Positions 7,530-15,841 of a stretch of DNA of 32,561 nucleotides are shown one piece after another. The first letter of the stretch is position 1. Each line of letters opens with the position of its first letter. Location: the NCBI GenBank assembly GCA_035634055.1, contig DASQDR010000210.1:1-32561 (forward strand). The letters are read 5' to 3'. This stretch comes from JAICTV01 sp035634055. Lineage in GTDB: Bacteria; Planctomycetota; Phycisphaerae; Tepidisphaerales; Tepidisphaeraceae. The translations under genes and the position numbers were made by a program. Under the pieces are notes generated by a model that saw nothing but the letters and a program-made list of their open reading frames with translations, had not been told where the DNA came from and did not search any database.

Positions 7530-8327
7530 CTATGGAAGGACCTTTACCGCCGGCCCCACCGCCGGACGGACAGGTTCCGTCTCCCGCAGGCGATAAACCC
7601 GGAAGTTTCGGATGCTTAAATGGCTGGTGACGGTGCGGAGGGCGAAGTGGCCACGGGTGTAGGCGGCGGGGTCGTCCAGCTCGAAAAGCTTCTTCTGGCC
7701 GCGCCAAAACTGTACTACGTTTCCCGCGGCGATCAGGCGGATCTTCTGGGGCACATTGGGGGTGATGAGGTCGGCCGCCCCGCGAAGGTCATGATCGGGT
7801 CGGAGCGGGCGGTTCTCCTTCTCCCCGATGTACCGGCGGAAGCGCGTCGTGGTGTTGCCGTTCCCGCCAAGGCCGACGTAATAGCAGCGCAATTGGTCGT
7901 AGTCGGCAAATCTGCCCGTCCGCTTCAAGGCGAACAGATCGTCCGGCGTGCGCGCGTCGATTGCCATCCAGAAGCAGTTGAGATCGCTCACCCGGTCGTT
8001 CTTCCCGCCCTGAGCGACGACGGTGGCGTCGTACTCGATCATTACAGGCCCGTCGAGGATCGGCTTGAACCAGACGGTACATCCCGCGGGGACGTCGATC
8101 TTCAAGCGCCCGTCGCGTGCCGCCACCGTGCCGGGCCGTTCCAGCTCGGCCACCCACTTCTGGGGATCAAGCGCGTGGAAGTCATCCGCGAACAACAGCT
8201 CGCCCGTGACGAAGCGCGAGTCTGGCAAGACCGGCCGCGTCGTCACAGCCGGCGCTGACGCCGGCGCTGACGCGGGCGACGTCGAAGCCGCCGTGAGAAG
8301 GGCGAGCAGTAGCGCCGCGAAGGTCAT
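7530..8327 (-). CDS. DUF6250-like secreted protein coupled to the pectate lyase
   Basis: This is a 265-residue secreted protein. A hydrophobic signal (MTFAALLLALLTAAS) is followed by a short tandem Ala-Ser-Ala-Pro linker. The body includes FADDFHALDPQKWVAELE, VSDLNCFWMAIDARTPDD, YYVGLGGNGNTTTRFRRY and a C-terminal HLSIRNFRVYRL strand. This pattern fits a concanavalin-like beta-sandwich and, from memory, the DUF6250 family found beside pectin-active genes. No catalytic function is established to my knowledge. The ATG at 8327 overlaps the pectate lyase stop in an ATGA arrangement, so the two are translationally coupled and probably act together. A carbohydrate-binding partner or a side-activity enzyme are both possible. 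The open frame continues upstream through the lyase gene but that part is out-of-frame shadow. Confidence 0.82.
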   Translation of the reverse strand: MTFAALLLALLTAASTSPASAPASAPAVTTRPVLPDSRFVTGELLFADDFHALDPQKWVAELERPGTVAARDGRLKIDVPAGCTVWFKPILDGPVMIEYDATVVAQGGKNDRVSDLNCFWMAIDARTPDDLFALKRTGRFADYDQLRCYYVGLGGNGNTTTRFRRYIGEKENRPLRPDHDLRGAADLITPNVPQKIRLIAAGNVVQFWRGQKKLFELDDPAAYTRGHFALRTVTSHLSIRNFRVYRLRETEPVRPAVGPAVKVLP

Positions 8328-9631
8328 GGCGCCAACGCGTTCAGGTACCCCTCGAGCTTCGTGTACCCATCGGCGCCCACCTTGCCCGCATCGGCGGGGT
8401 TCGCGGGGTTCAGGCCGTGCTCGCGCTCCCAGGCGTCGGGGATACCGTCGTTGTCGCCGTCGGGCGGCGCCGCCGCGCTCGCCAGCTCCGGCCAGCCGCC
8501 GACCTCGTTCATCGAATCGATCTGCCGCCCGCCGCCGGTGCGAACCTGCTCGACCACGCGGGCATCGACCGGGTCGCGCTTCGGCAGCGAGCAGCCGGCG
8601 CGGGCCAGCACCGCGTCGAACGCCTCGGCCGCCGACGACGTCTTCACCGGCGGCGCCGCGAAGGGCTCGGGCAGGCGATGCCCGCCGTTGCGCAGGTTGA
8701 GGATGGCATCGTTGCCCGCTGCGCCTTCCAGCAGATTTCCGGAGAAGTACACGAACGTCTCGGGCCCGCCGGAGTGGAATGCCTTGTCGCGGTGCACCTT
8801 GGTGGACGGCCCCGCCTTGAGGTAGTTGCCGACGTAGTTGAGGCGCTGCTTGTTCCCCTCGGCGTAGCCGGCCATGGCGTCCCAGTCGTAGATGACGTTG
8901 TTGCGGAAGTCGATCTCCCCCGACGCCGGCCGCGGGTTGCGCGAGCGGTTGTGGGCGTAGAGGTTGTGGTGGTAACTCGCCCCCTTGCACTGGATGAGCG
9001 AGCCGAAGCCGTGGTTCCCCTTGTGGTGCCCGGCCCGGTGCAGCGCTTCGGTGATGAAGCACCACTGCACGGTGACGTTAGTCGACCCGGTTGTTGATAA
9101 CAATTCGTCAACCCCCCAACTGGCCGAGCAGTGGTCGACGATGACGTTCTCGCAGTCGCGCACGGTGATGGCGTCACGCTCGCCGGGCGAGCCGTTCCCC
9201 GGGCGCACGCGCAGGTAGCGGATCACCGCGTCGTGCGTCTTCACGTACAGCTCGTAGTTCTTCAGGCAGATGCCGTCGCCCGGCGCCGATTGGCCGGCAA
9301 TGGTGACGAACGGCTCGTCCACGCGCAGGCCGCTCTTCAGTTCAATGGTGCCGGAGACGCGGAAGAGGATCGTGCGCGGGCCCTTGGTCTTCACCGCTTC
9401 GCGCAGGGAGCCGGGGCCGGAGTCGTTCAGGTTGGTGACGAACAGCACCTTCCCGCCGCGCCCGCCCCTGGCAAACCGGCCGAACCCTTCGGCGGTGGGA
9501 AACGCCGGCTGCGACGTCTGCGCCGATGCCAGCGCGGGGGCCATGAGCAGGATCAGCAACGGCGCGCAGCGCCGCCAGGCGCCGAAGCGCAACCACTTTG
9601 GTGCGGCGGAGCGGGAACGTCTTAAGGTCAT
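8324..9631 (-). CDS. Secreted pectate lyase, PL1-like
   Basis: This is a 435-residue secreted polysaccharide lyase. A basic n-region and hydrophobic core (residues about 20-38, ending ALASA) form a signal peptide. The domain opens with AFPTAEGFGRFARGGRGG, VLFVTNLNDSGPGSLREAV and FRVSGTIEL, a typical pectate-lyase-like right-handed beta-helix start. NVIVDHCSASWGVDE (162-176) supplies candidate calcium-binding Asp residues. HNLYAHNRSRNPRP (222-235) carries the expected catalytic arginine region of PL1-type enzymes. A C-terminal Asp-rich segment, DGDNDGIPDAWEREHGLNP, resembles a calcium-binding thrombospondin-3/dockerin-like repeat. The enzyme should cleave polygalacturonate by beta-elimination, giving 4,5-unsaturated ends. 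It follows the DUF4450-like gene by 37 bp, has a GGGAGAG ribosome site, and overlaps the next gene by 4 bp. The exact PL subfamily needs a profile search. Confidence 0.88.
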   Translation of the reverse strand: MTLRRSRSAAPKWLRFGAWRRCAPLLILLMAPALASAQTSQPAFPTAEGFGRFARGGRGGKVLFVTNLNDSGPGSLREAVKTKGPRTILFRVSGTIELKSGLRVDEPFVTIAGQSAPGDGICLKNYELYVKTHDAVIRYLRVRPGNGSPGERDAITVRDCENVIVDHCSASWGVDELLSTTGSTNVTVQWCFITEALHRAGHHKGNHGFGSLIQCKGASYHHNLYAHNRSRNPRPASGEIDFRNNVIYDWDAMAGYAEGNKQRLNYVGNYLKAGPSTKVHRDKAFHSGGPETFVYFSGNLLEGAAGNDAILNLRNGGHRLPEPFAAPPVKTSSAAEAFDAVLARAGCSLPKRDPVDARVVEQVRTGGGRQIDSMNEVGGWPELASAAAPPDGDNDGIPDAWEREHGLNPANPADAGKVGADGYTKLEGYLNALAP

Positions 9632-9668
9632 CGCATTCTCTCCCTCGAACTGCCAGTCAGCACTGCCA

Positions 9669-12600
9669 CTATCGTGCCAGCGTGACGCCCATCAGTCCAA
9701 TAACCACCTCGTTAGCGATGGCGCGGACGGTGACGGACTTCAGCGGCTTCTCCGGATCCAGCGGCAGGTCCACCACCGTTGCCGCCCCGCCCGCGATCGA
9801 CCGGCCGCGCCCCTTGAGCGACGCCGCGTCGAGCAGGCGAACTTCGCCCGTTTTCAGGTCCACCCGCGGCGGGACCGGCTCCGCCCGAGCGAAGGCGAAA
9901 TCGTCAGTGAAGTAGTCCTGCTCGATCGGCCACCAGTTCGTCGGGTTGTGCAGCGCCAGCGTTGCGGTGCTGCCGTCGGCGTAGGTCACGACGATCTCGC
10001 CGTTGTCGAGGCGGCTCTGCATGGCGTTGGTCGAACCGGCGACGAGGAACCACGCGTGCGAGGAGCGCCCTTCCAGCGGCACCGCCAGCTCGCGCGGGTA
10101 GTTGTCCCACTGGCTGACGAACGCCACGTTGGGCGCGTCGCCCTTGCCTGGCGTAGCGAAGGCGATCCCCTGCGGCAGCGCGATGCGCCCGCCGCCGGAG
10201 TCACTGGCGGCGCGCAGGCCGGTGTCGCTTATCTCCGGGATCCGCTTGTTCGTCGCCCACCCGCCGAACCCGTGCTTCGGCAGCGCCAGCGAGCAGTAAG
10301 GCGAGCGCGGGGACAGGTACTCGTTGGCGAAGATTTGCGTGACGCGGTCGTTGAACGCGCCGCTCAGCGCGATTGGCTCGAGCTTCGCCGCGCGGTCGCC
10401 GAGCTTGATGTTCCAGTTGGTCACCTCGCCGCGGACGGTCCCGCCGCCGGCGATGTCGAGCGCGACGATGTTCGCCCCCGGCACGAGGTGGTCGGCGGGC
10501 AGCGTCACCGGCTCCGAATCCTGCATCGGCGCGGCGATCACGGCCGCGCCGCCGGCGGCGGTCGCCTCCAGCGGTGCGGCCGTGTTGTTGCGCACGACGA
10601 AGCGGAGCGCGTCGGCCGACTGCTCCGGCGTTGGGATAATCTCGATCGGCGGGCGGACCTCGAAGGTGACCGGCAGCCACCACGTCAGGTCGCCCTGCCG
10701 CACCTTGGCGAAGGCGGTGCGGTGGCCCGGCTCTCCCGCCGCCGTCGCGCTCAGCGACTGCGGCTGTCGCGTGATGTCCGCCAGCGCCTGCTGCGGGTCG
10801 AAGACTTCCAGCAGCGTCGCCGGCGCCACGCTCACTTCCAGCGCCTCGCCCCGCGCCACGACCGCCGGTGCGGCGGCGACGGCGGGTTGGGCGTCGCGGT
10901 AGCGAATCGAGACTTCCCACCGCTCGGCGGGCGCGGCGACGACCTCGATCTCCGGCCGACCCACCACCTCTTCCATCCCCTTCCACTCTGCCGACTGCCC
11001 GTTCACGGTGATGGATGCGATGCCGACCGCACGCGCGCGGACGCGCAGCCGCAGGCGCATCGGCTGGGTGAAGCGCGATTCGATCACGAACTTCTCAGCG
11101 TCACCGTCACGGGTGAACGACGATCGCACCTTCGGGTGCTCGATGGACGCGCTCGACCAGTCGCTGGGGAAGCCGGGCCGGACCGTCAGCTCGCCCGCCA
11201 GCGCATCGGGGCGCAGGCCGAACAAACCTTCGACGATCGCGCGCGAGGTGATGCCGACGCCGTCGGAAAAGTCGCGCTGCGACTCGCTCCTGTAGGCGTC
11301 GAACTTGGTGGCCATGCCGACGTTGCCCGGGCACAGGCCGGTATACATGCTGTCGAGCAGCGCGCCCTTGAGCAGCGCGAACCCCTGCTCCGCCCGCCCC
11401 GCCTGGAAGCCCGCCAGCGCGGTGTGGATCGTCTCGCCCATCACCACGTTGTTGATGGACCAGAGGTACGGCATCCAGCGCGTGGTGGCGATCGTGTAGT
11501 GCCCGTCCGGCACGCCGGGGCCGCGCACGGGGATGCGGGCGAGCTGCGTCTCGACCTGGCGGGTCATCTGCCACGCCTGGAACGGGTCGGCCGCCTCGGA
11601 GTCGATCGTGTGATAATGCGTCCACGCCGCGGCGGCGGGATGGACGAGCCGCTTGCCGAGCAGGTCCTTGAACTCCGCGTACCACCCGCGGTCCGCCAGC
11701 CACAGCTCGCGCCGCATCGCCCGCGCGATCAGCTCGGCCTCGCGCTCGTAGGGCGTGGCGTCGGCGCCGATCCACCTGGCGACGCGGGCCGCCTGGCGGT
11801 TGTGATACAGGTTGTACGCCGTGCTGTGCGTCGCGCCGCCGCCGTGATACTGCAAATCGTCGCTCGCCCAGATGCAGGCGTACGCCTCGTACAGCGGGAG
11901 CTCTTCCTGGGCGTCGCCGAACGGGCGGCGGAAGAGGCGGCGCTCCCATGCGAGGTGCCGCTCGATGACCGGCCAGACCTTGCGCGCGTAATCCATGTCG
12001 CCGGTCCAGAGCAGGTGGCGAAACAGCGCGTCGATCGCCACCAGGTTCATGTCGTAGTGCGATTTCGTCAGGTCGCCGTTGGTGTGCAGCCAGCGCTCGG
12101 AGCGCGCGAGGTTTTCCTCCGGGTCCGGGCCGATCGGCTGGGTTGGAGGCGGGTCGGTGTTCTGCCTTGGGAACCAGTTCTCCAGGTGGTTGCGCGTGCG
12201 CTCGTGCAGCCCGAGGGTGTCACCGGAGTACGCGCCGCGCCAGCCGAGCAGCTTGGTCCGCCAGGCGACGGCGCCGTGCATGAACGCCTGTTGCCGGTCG
12301 TCCCACACGCTGTCGGCCGACACGCAGACTGCGGGGACGGCGGCGTTGATGAACGGGTCGGGCGTCCTGACCACGATGCGCCGGGCGATCGCGTCGAAGT
12401 CCGCTTCGGATTCGGCGCAGGCGCGCGCCAGGTCCTCGCTGCGCAACGGCGCAACCGCATTGCTCGCGGCCCGCCTGGTCGAGGGATTGGAGTCGGGCAA
12501 CAGCGAGACGCGGTAATCGCTCGGTGCGTCCGTCCCGCCGCGCGTGGTCGCGCCGGCGGTGGGCGGCGCGGGGTGGATCGCCAGCAGTTGCGCCGCGCCC

Positions 12601-13547
12601 GGCTTCAGCGAGAGCGTCGCGACGGCCACGGGCGCATCTGCTGCCTTGCCGGCGGAGTCGAGCAGGCGCTGCGGATCGTTCCACTGCGTCGCGTCGCCGG
12701 CCGCCACCTTGGCGCCGGGGCCAAGGATGGCAACGAGGTCGGCGGTCTTGCCGTGCAGGACGAAGCCGTCGCCGCGCGGCTCGACCGAGTTGCCGCGCGC
12801 GTGCTCCGGCTTGAGTTCAAAGAACTGGCTGATTGGGATCGGCTCGGTGCCGATGTCGCCATCGCGCCGCGCGCGTTCGCCGCTGGACCCGCCGACCGCC
12901 ACGATCAGCTCCGCCGACGCGGGCAGCGCATTGCCGGGCTCGAGCCGGACAATGAAGCCCTCTCCGCGGCTCATCGCGACGGCCGTCAGGCGAAGGGGCG
13001 CGTCCCCGAACAGCGGGTCGCGCAGCTCGTAAGCCAGCCGCCCGGCGGCGTAGCGGGTGACGGTGGCGGCGGATTCGTCCAGCCACTTTGCGCCCGACTG
13101 CGTCTTCAGCCCCAGGCGCAGGTTCCCGCCGCGGCCGGGGAGGTAGAGCGAGAAGATCGGGCGATCACCCGCATCGACGCGAAACGCGGTGCGGGAGCCG
13201 TACAGCGGGCGGTTAAACCGTTCCTGGCCGTTCTCGATGACGAAGCCGTCATTGTCCGGGCGGTAGCGGAGCGGGCGATCAACGTTTCCGGCCAGCACCG
13301 GCGACGGCCGCCGCGGCGCGGGGCCGGCGGCGCGAAGATCGTTCGCACAGGCGAGGAGGACGAGACAGGCGAAGGCCACTGCCGCGCGGCGGGCGAAGCC
13401 GCCTTCTCGTGGCTTGGGCATCTTGCCCGAGCGCTCGCGGCGACCAGCCGCGTCTTGGTTCTCGGCCGCTGGCGCGGCGAACGCTCGGGCAAGATGCCCA
13501 AGCCACGGGATCAGGGCCGAATTGGCGGAGAGCATTTTCTTCGTCAT
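9669..13547 (-). CDS. DUF4450-like giant six-hairpin protein, probable exported glycosidase
   Basis: This is a protein of about 1,292 residues. I read it as a DUF4450-type six-hairpin glycosidase-like protein. The central alpha/alpha region has FINAAVPAVCVSADSVWDD, WRTKLLGWRGAYSGDTLGLH, KSHYDMNLVAIDALFRHLLW, LPLYEAYACIWASDDLQY, TRWMPYLWSINNVVMGETIH and YTGLCPGNVGMATKFDAYR. Beta-rich domains stand before and after it. The ATG at 13547 overlaps the GH42 stop as TGATG with GAGGG before it, supporting translational coupling. However, residues about 14-47 are encoded by a perfect inverted repeat. The signal-like segment FARRAAVAFACLVLLACA, with a possible lipobox (LLAC), comes only after it. An in-frame ATG at 13421 would give about 1,250 residues starting just before that signal. 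Substrate is unknown. The context suggests a pectin or rhamnogalacturonan side chain. The family name is from memory. Confidence 0.8.
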   Translation of the reverse strand: MTKKMLSANSALIPWLGHLARAFAAPAAENQDAAGRRERSGKMPKPREGGFARRAAVAFACLVLLACANDLRAAGPAPRRPSPVLAGNVDRPLRYRPDNDGFVIENGQERFNRPLYGSRTAFRVDAGDRPIFSLYLPGRGGNLRLGLKTQSGAKWLDESAATVTRYAAGRLAYELRDPLFGDAPLRLTAVAMSRGEGFIVRLEPGNALPASAELIVAVGGSSGERARRDGDIGTEPIPISQFFELKPEHARGNSVEPRGDGFVLHGKTADLVAILGPGAKVAAGDATQWNDPQRLLDSAGKAADAPVAVATLSLKPGAAQLLAIHPAPPTAGATTRGGTDAPSDYRVSLLPDSNPSTRRAASNAVAPLRSEDLARACAESEADFDAIARRIVVRTPDPFINAAVPAVCVSADSVWDDRQQAFMHGAVAWRTKLLGWRGAYSGDTLGLHERTRNHLENWFPRQNTDPPPTQPIGPDPEENLARSERWLHTNGDLTKSHYDMNLVAIDALFRHLLWTGDMDYARKVWPVIERHLAWERRLFRRPFGDAQEELPLYEAYACIWASDDLQYHGGGATHSTAYNLYHNRQAARVARWIGADATPYEREAELIARAMRRELWLADRGWYAEFKDLLGKRLVHPAAAAWTHYHTIDSEAADPFQAWQMTRQVETQLARIPVRGPGVPDGHYTIATTRWMPYLWSINNVVMGETIHTALAGFQAGRAEQGFALLKGALLDSMYTGLCPGNVGMATKFDAYRSESQRDFSDGVGITSRAIVEGLFGLRPDALAGELTVRPGFPSDWSSASIEHPKVRSSFTRDGDAEKFVIESRFTQPMRLRLRVRARAVGIASITVNGQSAEWKGMEEVVGRPEIEVVAAPAERWEVSIRYRDAQPAVAAAPAVVARGEALEVSVAPATLLEVFDPQQALADITRQPQSLSATAAGEPGHRTAFAKVRQGDLTWWLPVTFEVRPPIEIIPTPEQSADALRFVVRNNTAAPLEATAAGGAAVIAAPMQDSEPVTLPADHLVPGANIVALDIAGGGTVRGEVTNWNIKLGDRAAKLEPIALSGAFNDRVTQIFANEYLSPRSPYCSLALPKHGFGGWATNKRIPEISDTGLRAASDSGGGRIALPQGIAFATPGKGDAPNVAFVSQWDNYPRELAVPLEGRSSHAWFLVAGSTNAMQSRLDNGEIVVTYADGSTATLALHNPTNWWPIEQDYFTDDFAFARAEPVPPRVDLKTGEVRLLDAASLKGRGRSIAGGAATVVDLPLDPEKPLKSVTVRAIANEVVIGLMGVTLAR
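13408..13507. repeat. Palindromic element with 26-bp perfect arms inside a coding region
   Basis: Positions 13408-13433 and 13482-13507 are exact reverse complements (26 bp) around a 48-nt GC-rich centre. Each arm contains GGGCATCTTGCCC or its complement, itself a partial palindrome. Read on the plus strand the right part encodes LGQDAQAT, and the minus strand reading includes KMPKPRE. The same kind of peptide is encoded by the second copy at 29012-29088. The element is in frame in the N-terminus of the DUF4450-like gene and adds no stop codon. It looks like a small mobile or REP-like repeat. Confidence 0.8.
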
Positions 13548-15652
13548 CAACCCTCGTCTCCTTCGTGAACGTCGCTGCGCAGCACGAGCGTCCCGTACGC
13601 CGGCAGCATCAGGCGCCGCCCGACCGTTTCGCCGGTAAGGGCGTTGGTGAACCCCTGCTGCGCGGGGCCGATCTGGATCTCGCACGGCTCGCCGCGAAAG
13701 CTCAGGACGAACGTGAAGCGCGTGCGCCCGTCGCCGCGCGTGGCGGCGGTGACGCCGTCGGGCAGGTTCGCGTCGAGCGCGCGGCGCAGCCCCAGGTCCT
13801 GGATCTGGTGATTGTAAAAGTCGGCGTTGAAGCGGGCGTCGGTGCGGGCGGCGATGTAGTACGCGCGGCCGCGGCCGAAGGCGTTGCGGGTGACGGCGGG
13901 CCGGCCGGCGTAAAACTCGCCGCCGTAGGTCGCCAGCACGTCGGCCCCCTCGGCGTGGATCACGTCGCACAGGAAGTTCGCGCCGTAGCGCCCGGACAGC
14001 CCGGCGATGTTCTCGCCGGCGACGATCGGCACCTGCTCGTCGTCGTACAGCGCGTCGATCTCCTCCGCCCACACGCCGGTGACCCCGCGCAGCGGTCCCG
14101 GGAAGCCGTTGGTGAAGGCAAGGTCCGATTCGTTGGCCACGCCGGAGAGGAACGTGGTCACGAACGTGCCTCCGGCGTCAATGAACTTCTCGATCCGCTC
14201 GGCCACGCCGGGGCGGACCATGTACAACATGGGGGCGACCAGCAGCTTGTACCCGTCGAACGGCTGGTCCATCGAGATGACGTCGACGTTGACGCCGGCG
14301 GACCAGAACGGGCGGTAATGCTCGCGGCAGACCGGGTCGTAGTCCTTGTCCTTCTTCAGGTTGATCGGCCCGGCGGCGTCGTTCAGGGCCCAGCGGTTCT
14401 GGTAGTCGTAGATGAATGCGACATCCGCACGCGAGTGGGTGCCGACCACTTCGTCGAGCCCCTGGAGGACGCGCCCGACCTCCGCCACCTCGCGGAAGAC
14501 CCGGGCTTCGGGCGTCGCGAAATGGTCGATCACGGCGCCGTGGAACTTCTCCACCCCGCCGCGGCTCTTGCGGACTTGGAAGTACAGCACCGAGTCCGAT
14601 CCGTGCGCGATTGCCTGAAGCGCCTCCGCCTGGTGCACGCCCGGGCGCTTGAGCTTGCAGACCGGCTTGTAGTTCTGCGCCCCGGGCGACATCTCCATGA
14701 GGAGGAACGGCTTCTTCTTCATCGCCCGGCGCTGGTTGTGGATGAAGGAGACCCACAGCGGCCCGAGCGGACCGAAGTAGTCCCCCGGGCGGTCGTGGTA
14801 GGAGGGGTAGCTGTCCCAGGACACCACGTCGCAGGCGTCGGCAAGGTGGTAGTAATCGACGTCGGTGAACCCGCCCATCATCAGGTTGGTGGTGACGGGG
14901 ACGCCGGGCGAGATTTGACGAAGCGGCTCGGCCTCTTCCTTGAAGCAGTCGATCGTCTGGTGGGTGATGAACCGCTTCCAGTCCAACGTCTGCCCGTGGA
15001 CCTGGAACTCGCCGATCTCGCGACTTGGCGGCTCGATCTGGTCCCAGTTCGTGATGGTGTGGCTCCAGAAGGCGGACCACCAGGCGTGGTTGAGGGCGTC
15101 AAGGCTGTCGTTGTACCGCCGGCGGAGGAACTGCCGGAATGCCGCCGAGCAGAGGTCGCAGTGGCACTCGCCGGAGTACTCGTTATTGACGTGCCACAGC
15201 GACAGCATGGGGTGCTGGCCGTAGCGCTCGGCAAGTTTGCCGTTGATGATTCTGGCCTTCTCGCGGTAGACCGGAGCGGTGAAGCAGTGGTTGTGCCGCC
15301 CGCCCCAGCGTCGCCGGCGGCCTCGGCTGTCGACGCGCAGGACCTCCGGGTAGGCCTTGGCAAGCCAGGCGGGCATCCCGCCGCCCGGCGTCGCAAGGAT
15401 GACGCGCAGGCCGGCGGAGCGGCACCGCTCGAAGATCGCGTCCATCCAGTTGAAGTCGTAGCGCCCCTCGGCTGGCTCGAGCGCCGCCCAAGCGAACACG
15501 CCGACCGTGACGGTGTTGCAAGCGGCTTGCTGGAGGAGTTGGAAATCTTGGTCCCACGCCTGCGGGCTCTGCCGCCATTGCTCGGGGTTGTAGTCGCCGC
15601 CGTGGAGCAGGTGCGGGTAGCCGCGGACAATCGGTGCGGAGCGGTCGGGCAT
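13547..15652 (-). CDS. GH42 beta-galactosidase, cytoplasmic
   Basis: This is a 701-residue glycoside hydrolase family 42 enzyme, of normal length for the family. GGDYNPEQWRQ at residues 18-28 is a hallmark. The acid/base is E158 in WHVNNEYSG and the nucleophile is E320 in FLLMEMSPG. C123 together with C163, C165 and C168 (ECHCDLC) match the zinc-site cysteines known in the family. The C-terminal half holds the trimerisation and beta-sandwich domains. GH42 enzymes release terminal beta-galactose, often from oligosaccharides. No signal peptide is present, so it should act in the cytoplasm on imported fragments such as pectic galactan. It is the first gene of the operon, transcribed from a promoter at 15679-15707. 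No Shine-Dalgarno sequence is evident before the ATG, which fits the short leader of about 20 bases. The stop overlaps the next start (TGATG). Confidence 0.95.
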   Translation of the reverse strand: MPDRSAPIVRGYPHLLHGGDYNPEQWRQSPQAWDQDFQLLQQAACNTVTVGVFAWAALEPAEGRYDFNWMDAIFERCRSAGLRVILATPGGGMPAWLAKAYPEVLRVDSRGRRRRWGGRHNHCFTAPVYREKARIINGKLAERYGQHPMLSLWHVNNEYSGECHCDLCSAAFRQFLRRRYNDSLDALNHAWWSAFWSHTITNWDQIEPPSREIGEFQVHGQTLDWKRFITHQTIDCFKEEAEPLRQISPGVPVTTNLMMGGFTDVDYYHLADACDVVSWDSYPSYHDRPGDYFGPLGPLWVSFIHNQRRAMKKKPFLLMEMSPGAQNYKPVCKLKRPGVHQAEALQAIAHGSDSVLYFQVRKSRGGVEKFHGAVIDHFATPEARVFREVAEVGRVLQGLDEVVGTHSRADVAFIYDYQNRWALNDAAGPINLKKDKDYDPVCREHYRPFWSAGVNVDVISMDQPFDGYKLLVAPMLYMVRPGVAERIEKFIDAGGTFVTTFLSGVANESDLAFTNGFPGPLRGVTGVWAEEIDALYDDEQVPIVAGENIAGLSGRYGANFLCDVIHAEGADVLATYGGEFYAGRPAVTRNAFGRGRAYYIAARTDARFNADFYNHQIQDLGLRRALDANLPDGVTAATRGDGRTRFTFVLSFRGEPCEIQIGPAQQGFTNALTGETVGRRLMLPAYGTLVLRSDVHEGDEG

Positions 15653-15678
15653 GTGAACGTGCTGGTGGACTTGGGCGG

Positions 15679-15707
15679 ATTGTGCGGGCAGGCGGAGTAT
15701 GTGTCAA
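15679..15707 (-). promoter_or_regulatory. Promoter of the GH42/DUF4450/PL1 operon
   Basis: On the minus strand TTGACA (15707-15702), a perfect -35 element, is followed after 17 bases by CACAAT (15684-15679), four of six bases of a -10. The GH42 ATG is 26 bases further on. The tandem GGTGAAA elements at 15711-15730 abut the -35 region. The sequence is divergent to the plus-strand oxidoreductase at 15842. Confidence 0.6.
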
Positions 15708-15710
15708 CAA

Positions 15711-15730
15711 ATATTTCACCATTTTTCACC
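15711..15730 (-). promoter_or_regulatory. Tandem GGTGAAA elements next to the GH42 promoter
   Basis: Read leftward, GGTGAAAAAT is followed directly by GGTGAAATAT, a 10-bp direct repeat with one difference. It sits three bases upstream of the -35 hexamer. The GTGAAA core equals the half-site of the palindrome upstream of LacI regulator 1. Direct repeats spaced one helical turn apart could bind an activator, or two repressor half-sites. The A/T content also allows an UP element. Confidence 0.4.
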
Positions 15731-15841
15731 GGGTGCGGGACGGCGTAAACACTGCAATATCGAAAGGTTAAGCCGTAAATCGGCAATGGCTGCGACCTGC
15801 GCTTTGGTTGATCTTCCACCCACCGATGGTAAAGTTGCAGT

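Noticed and set aside
9270..13568. A 1,432-codon open frame on the plus strand opposite the DUF4450-like gene
   Set aside because: High GC leaves the antisense frame stop-poor. The translation lacks domains, is Arg/Val/Gly/Ala-biased and mirrors the real gene on the other strand.
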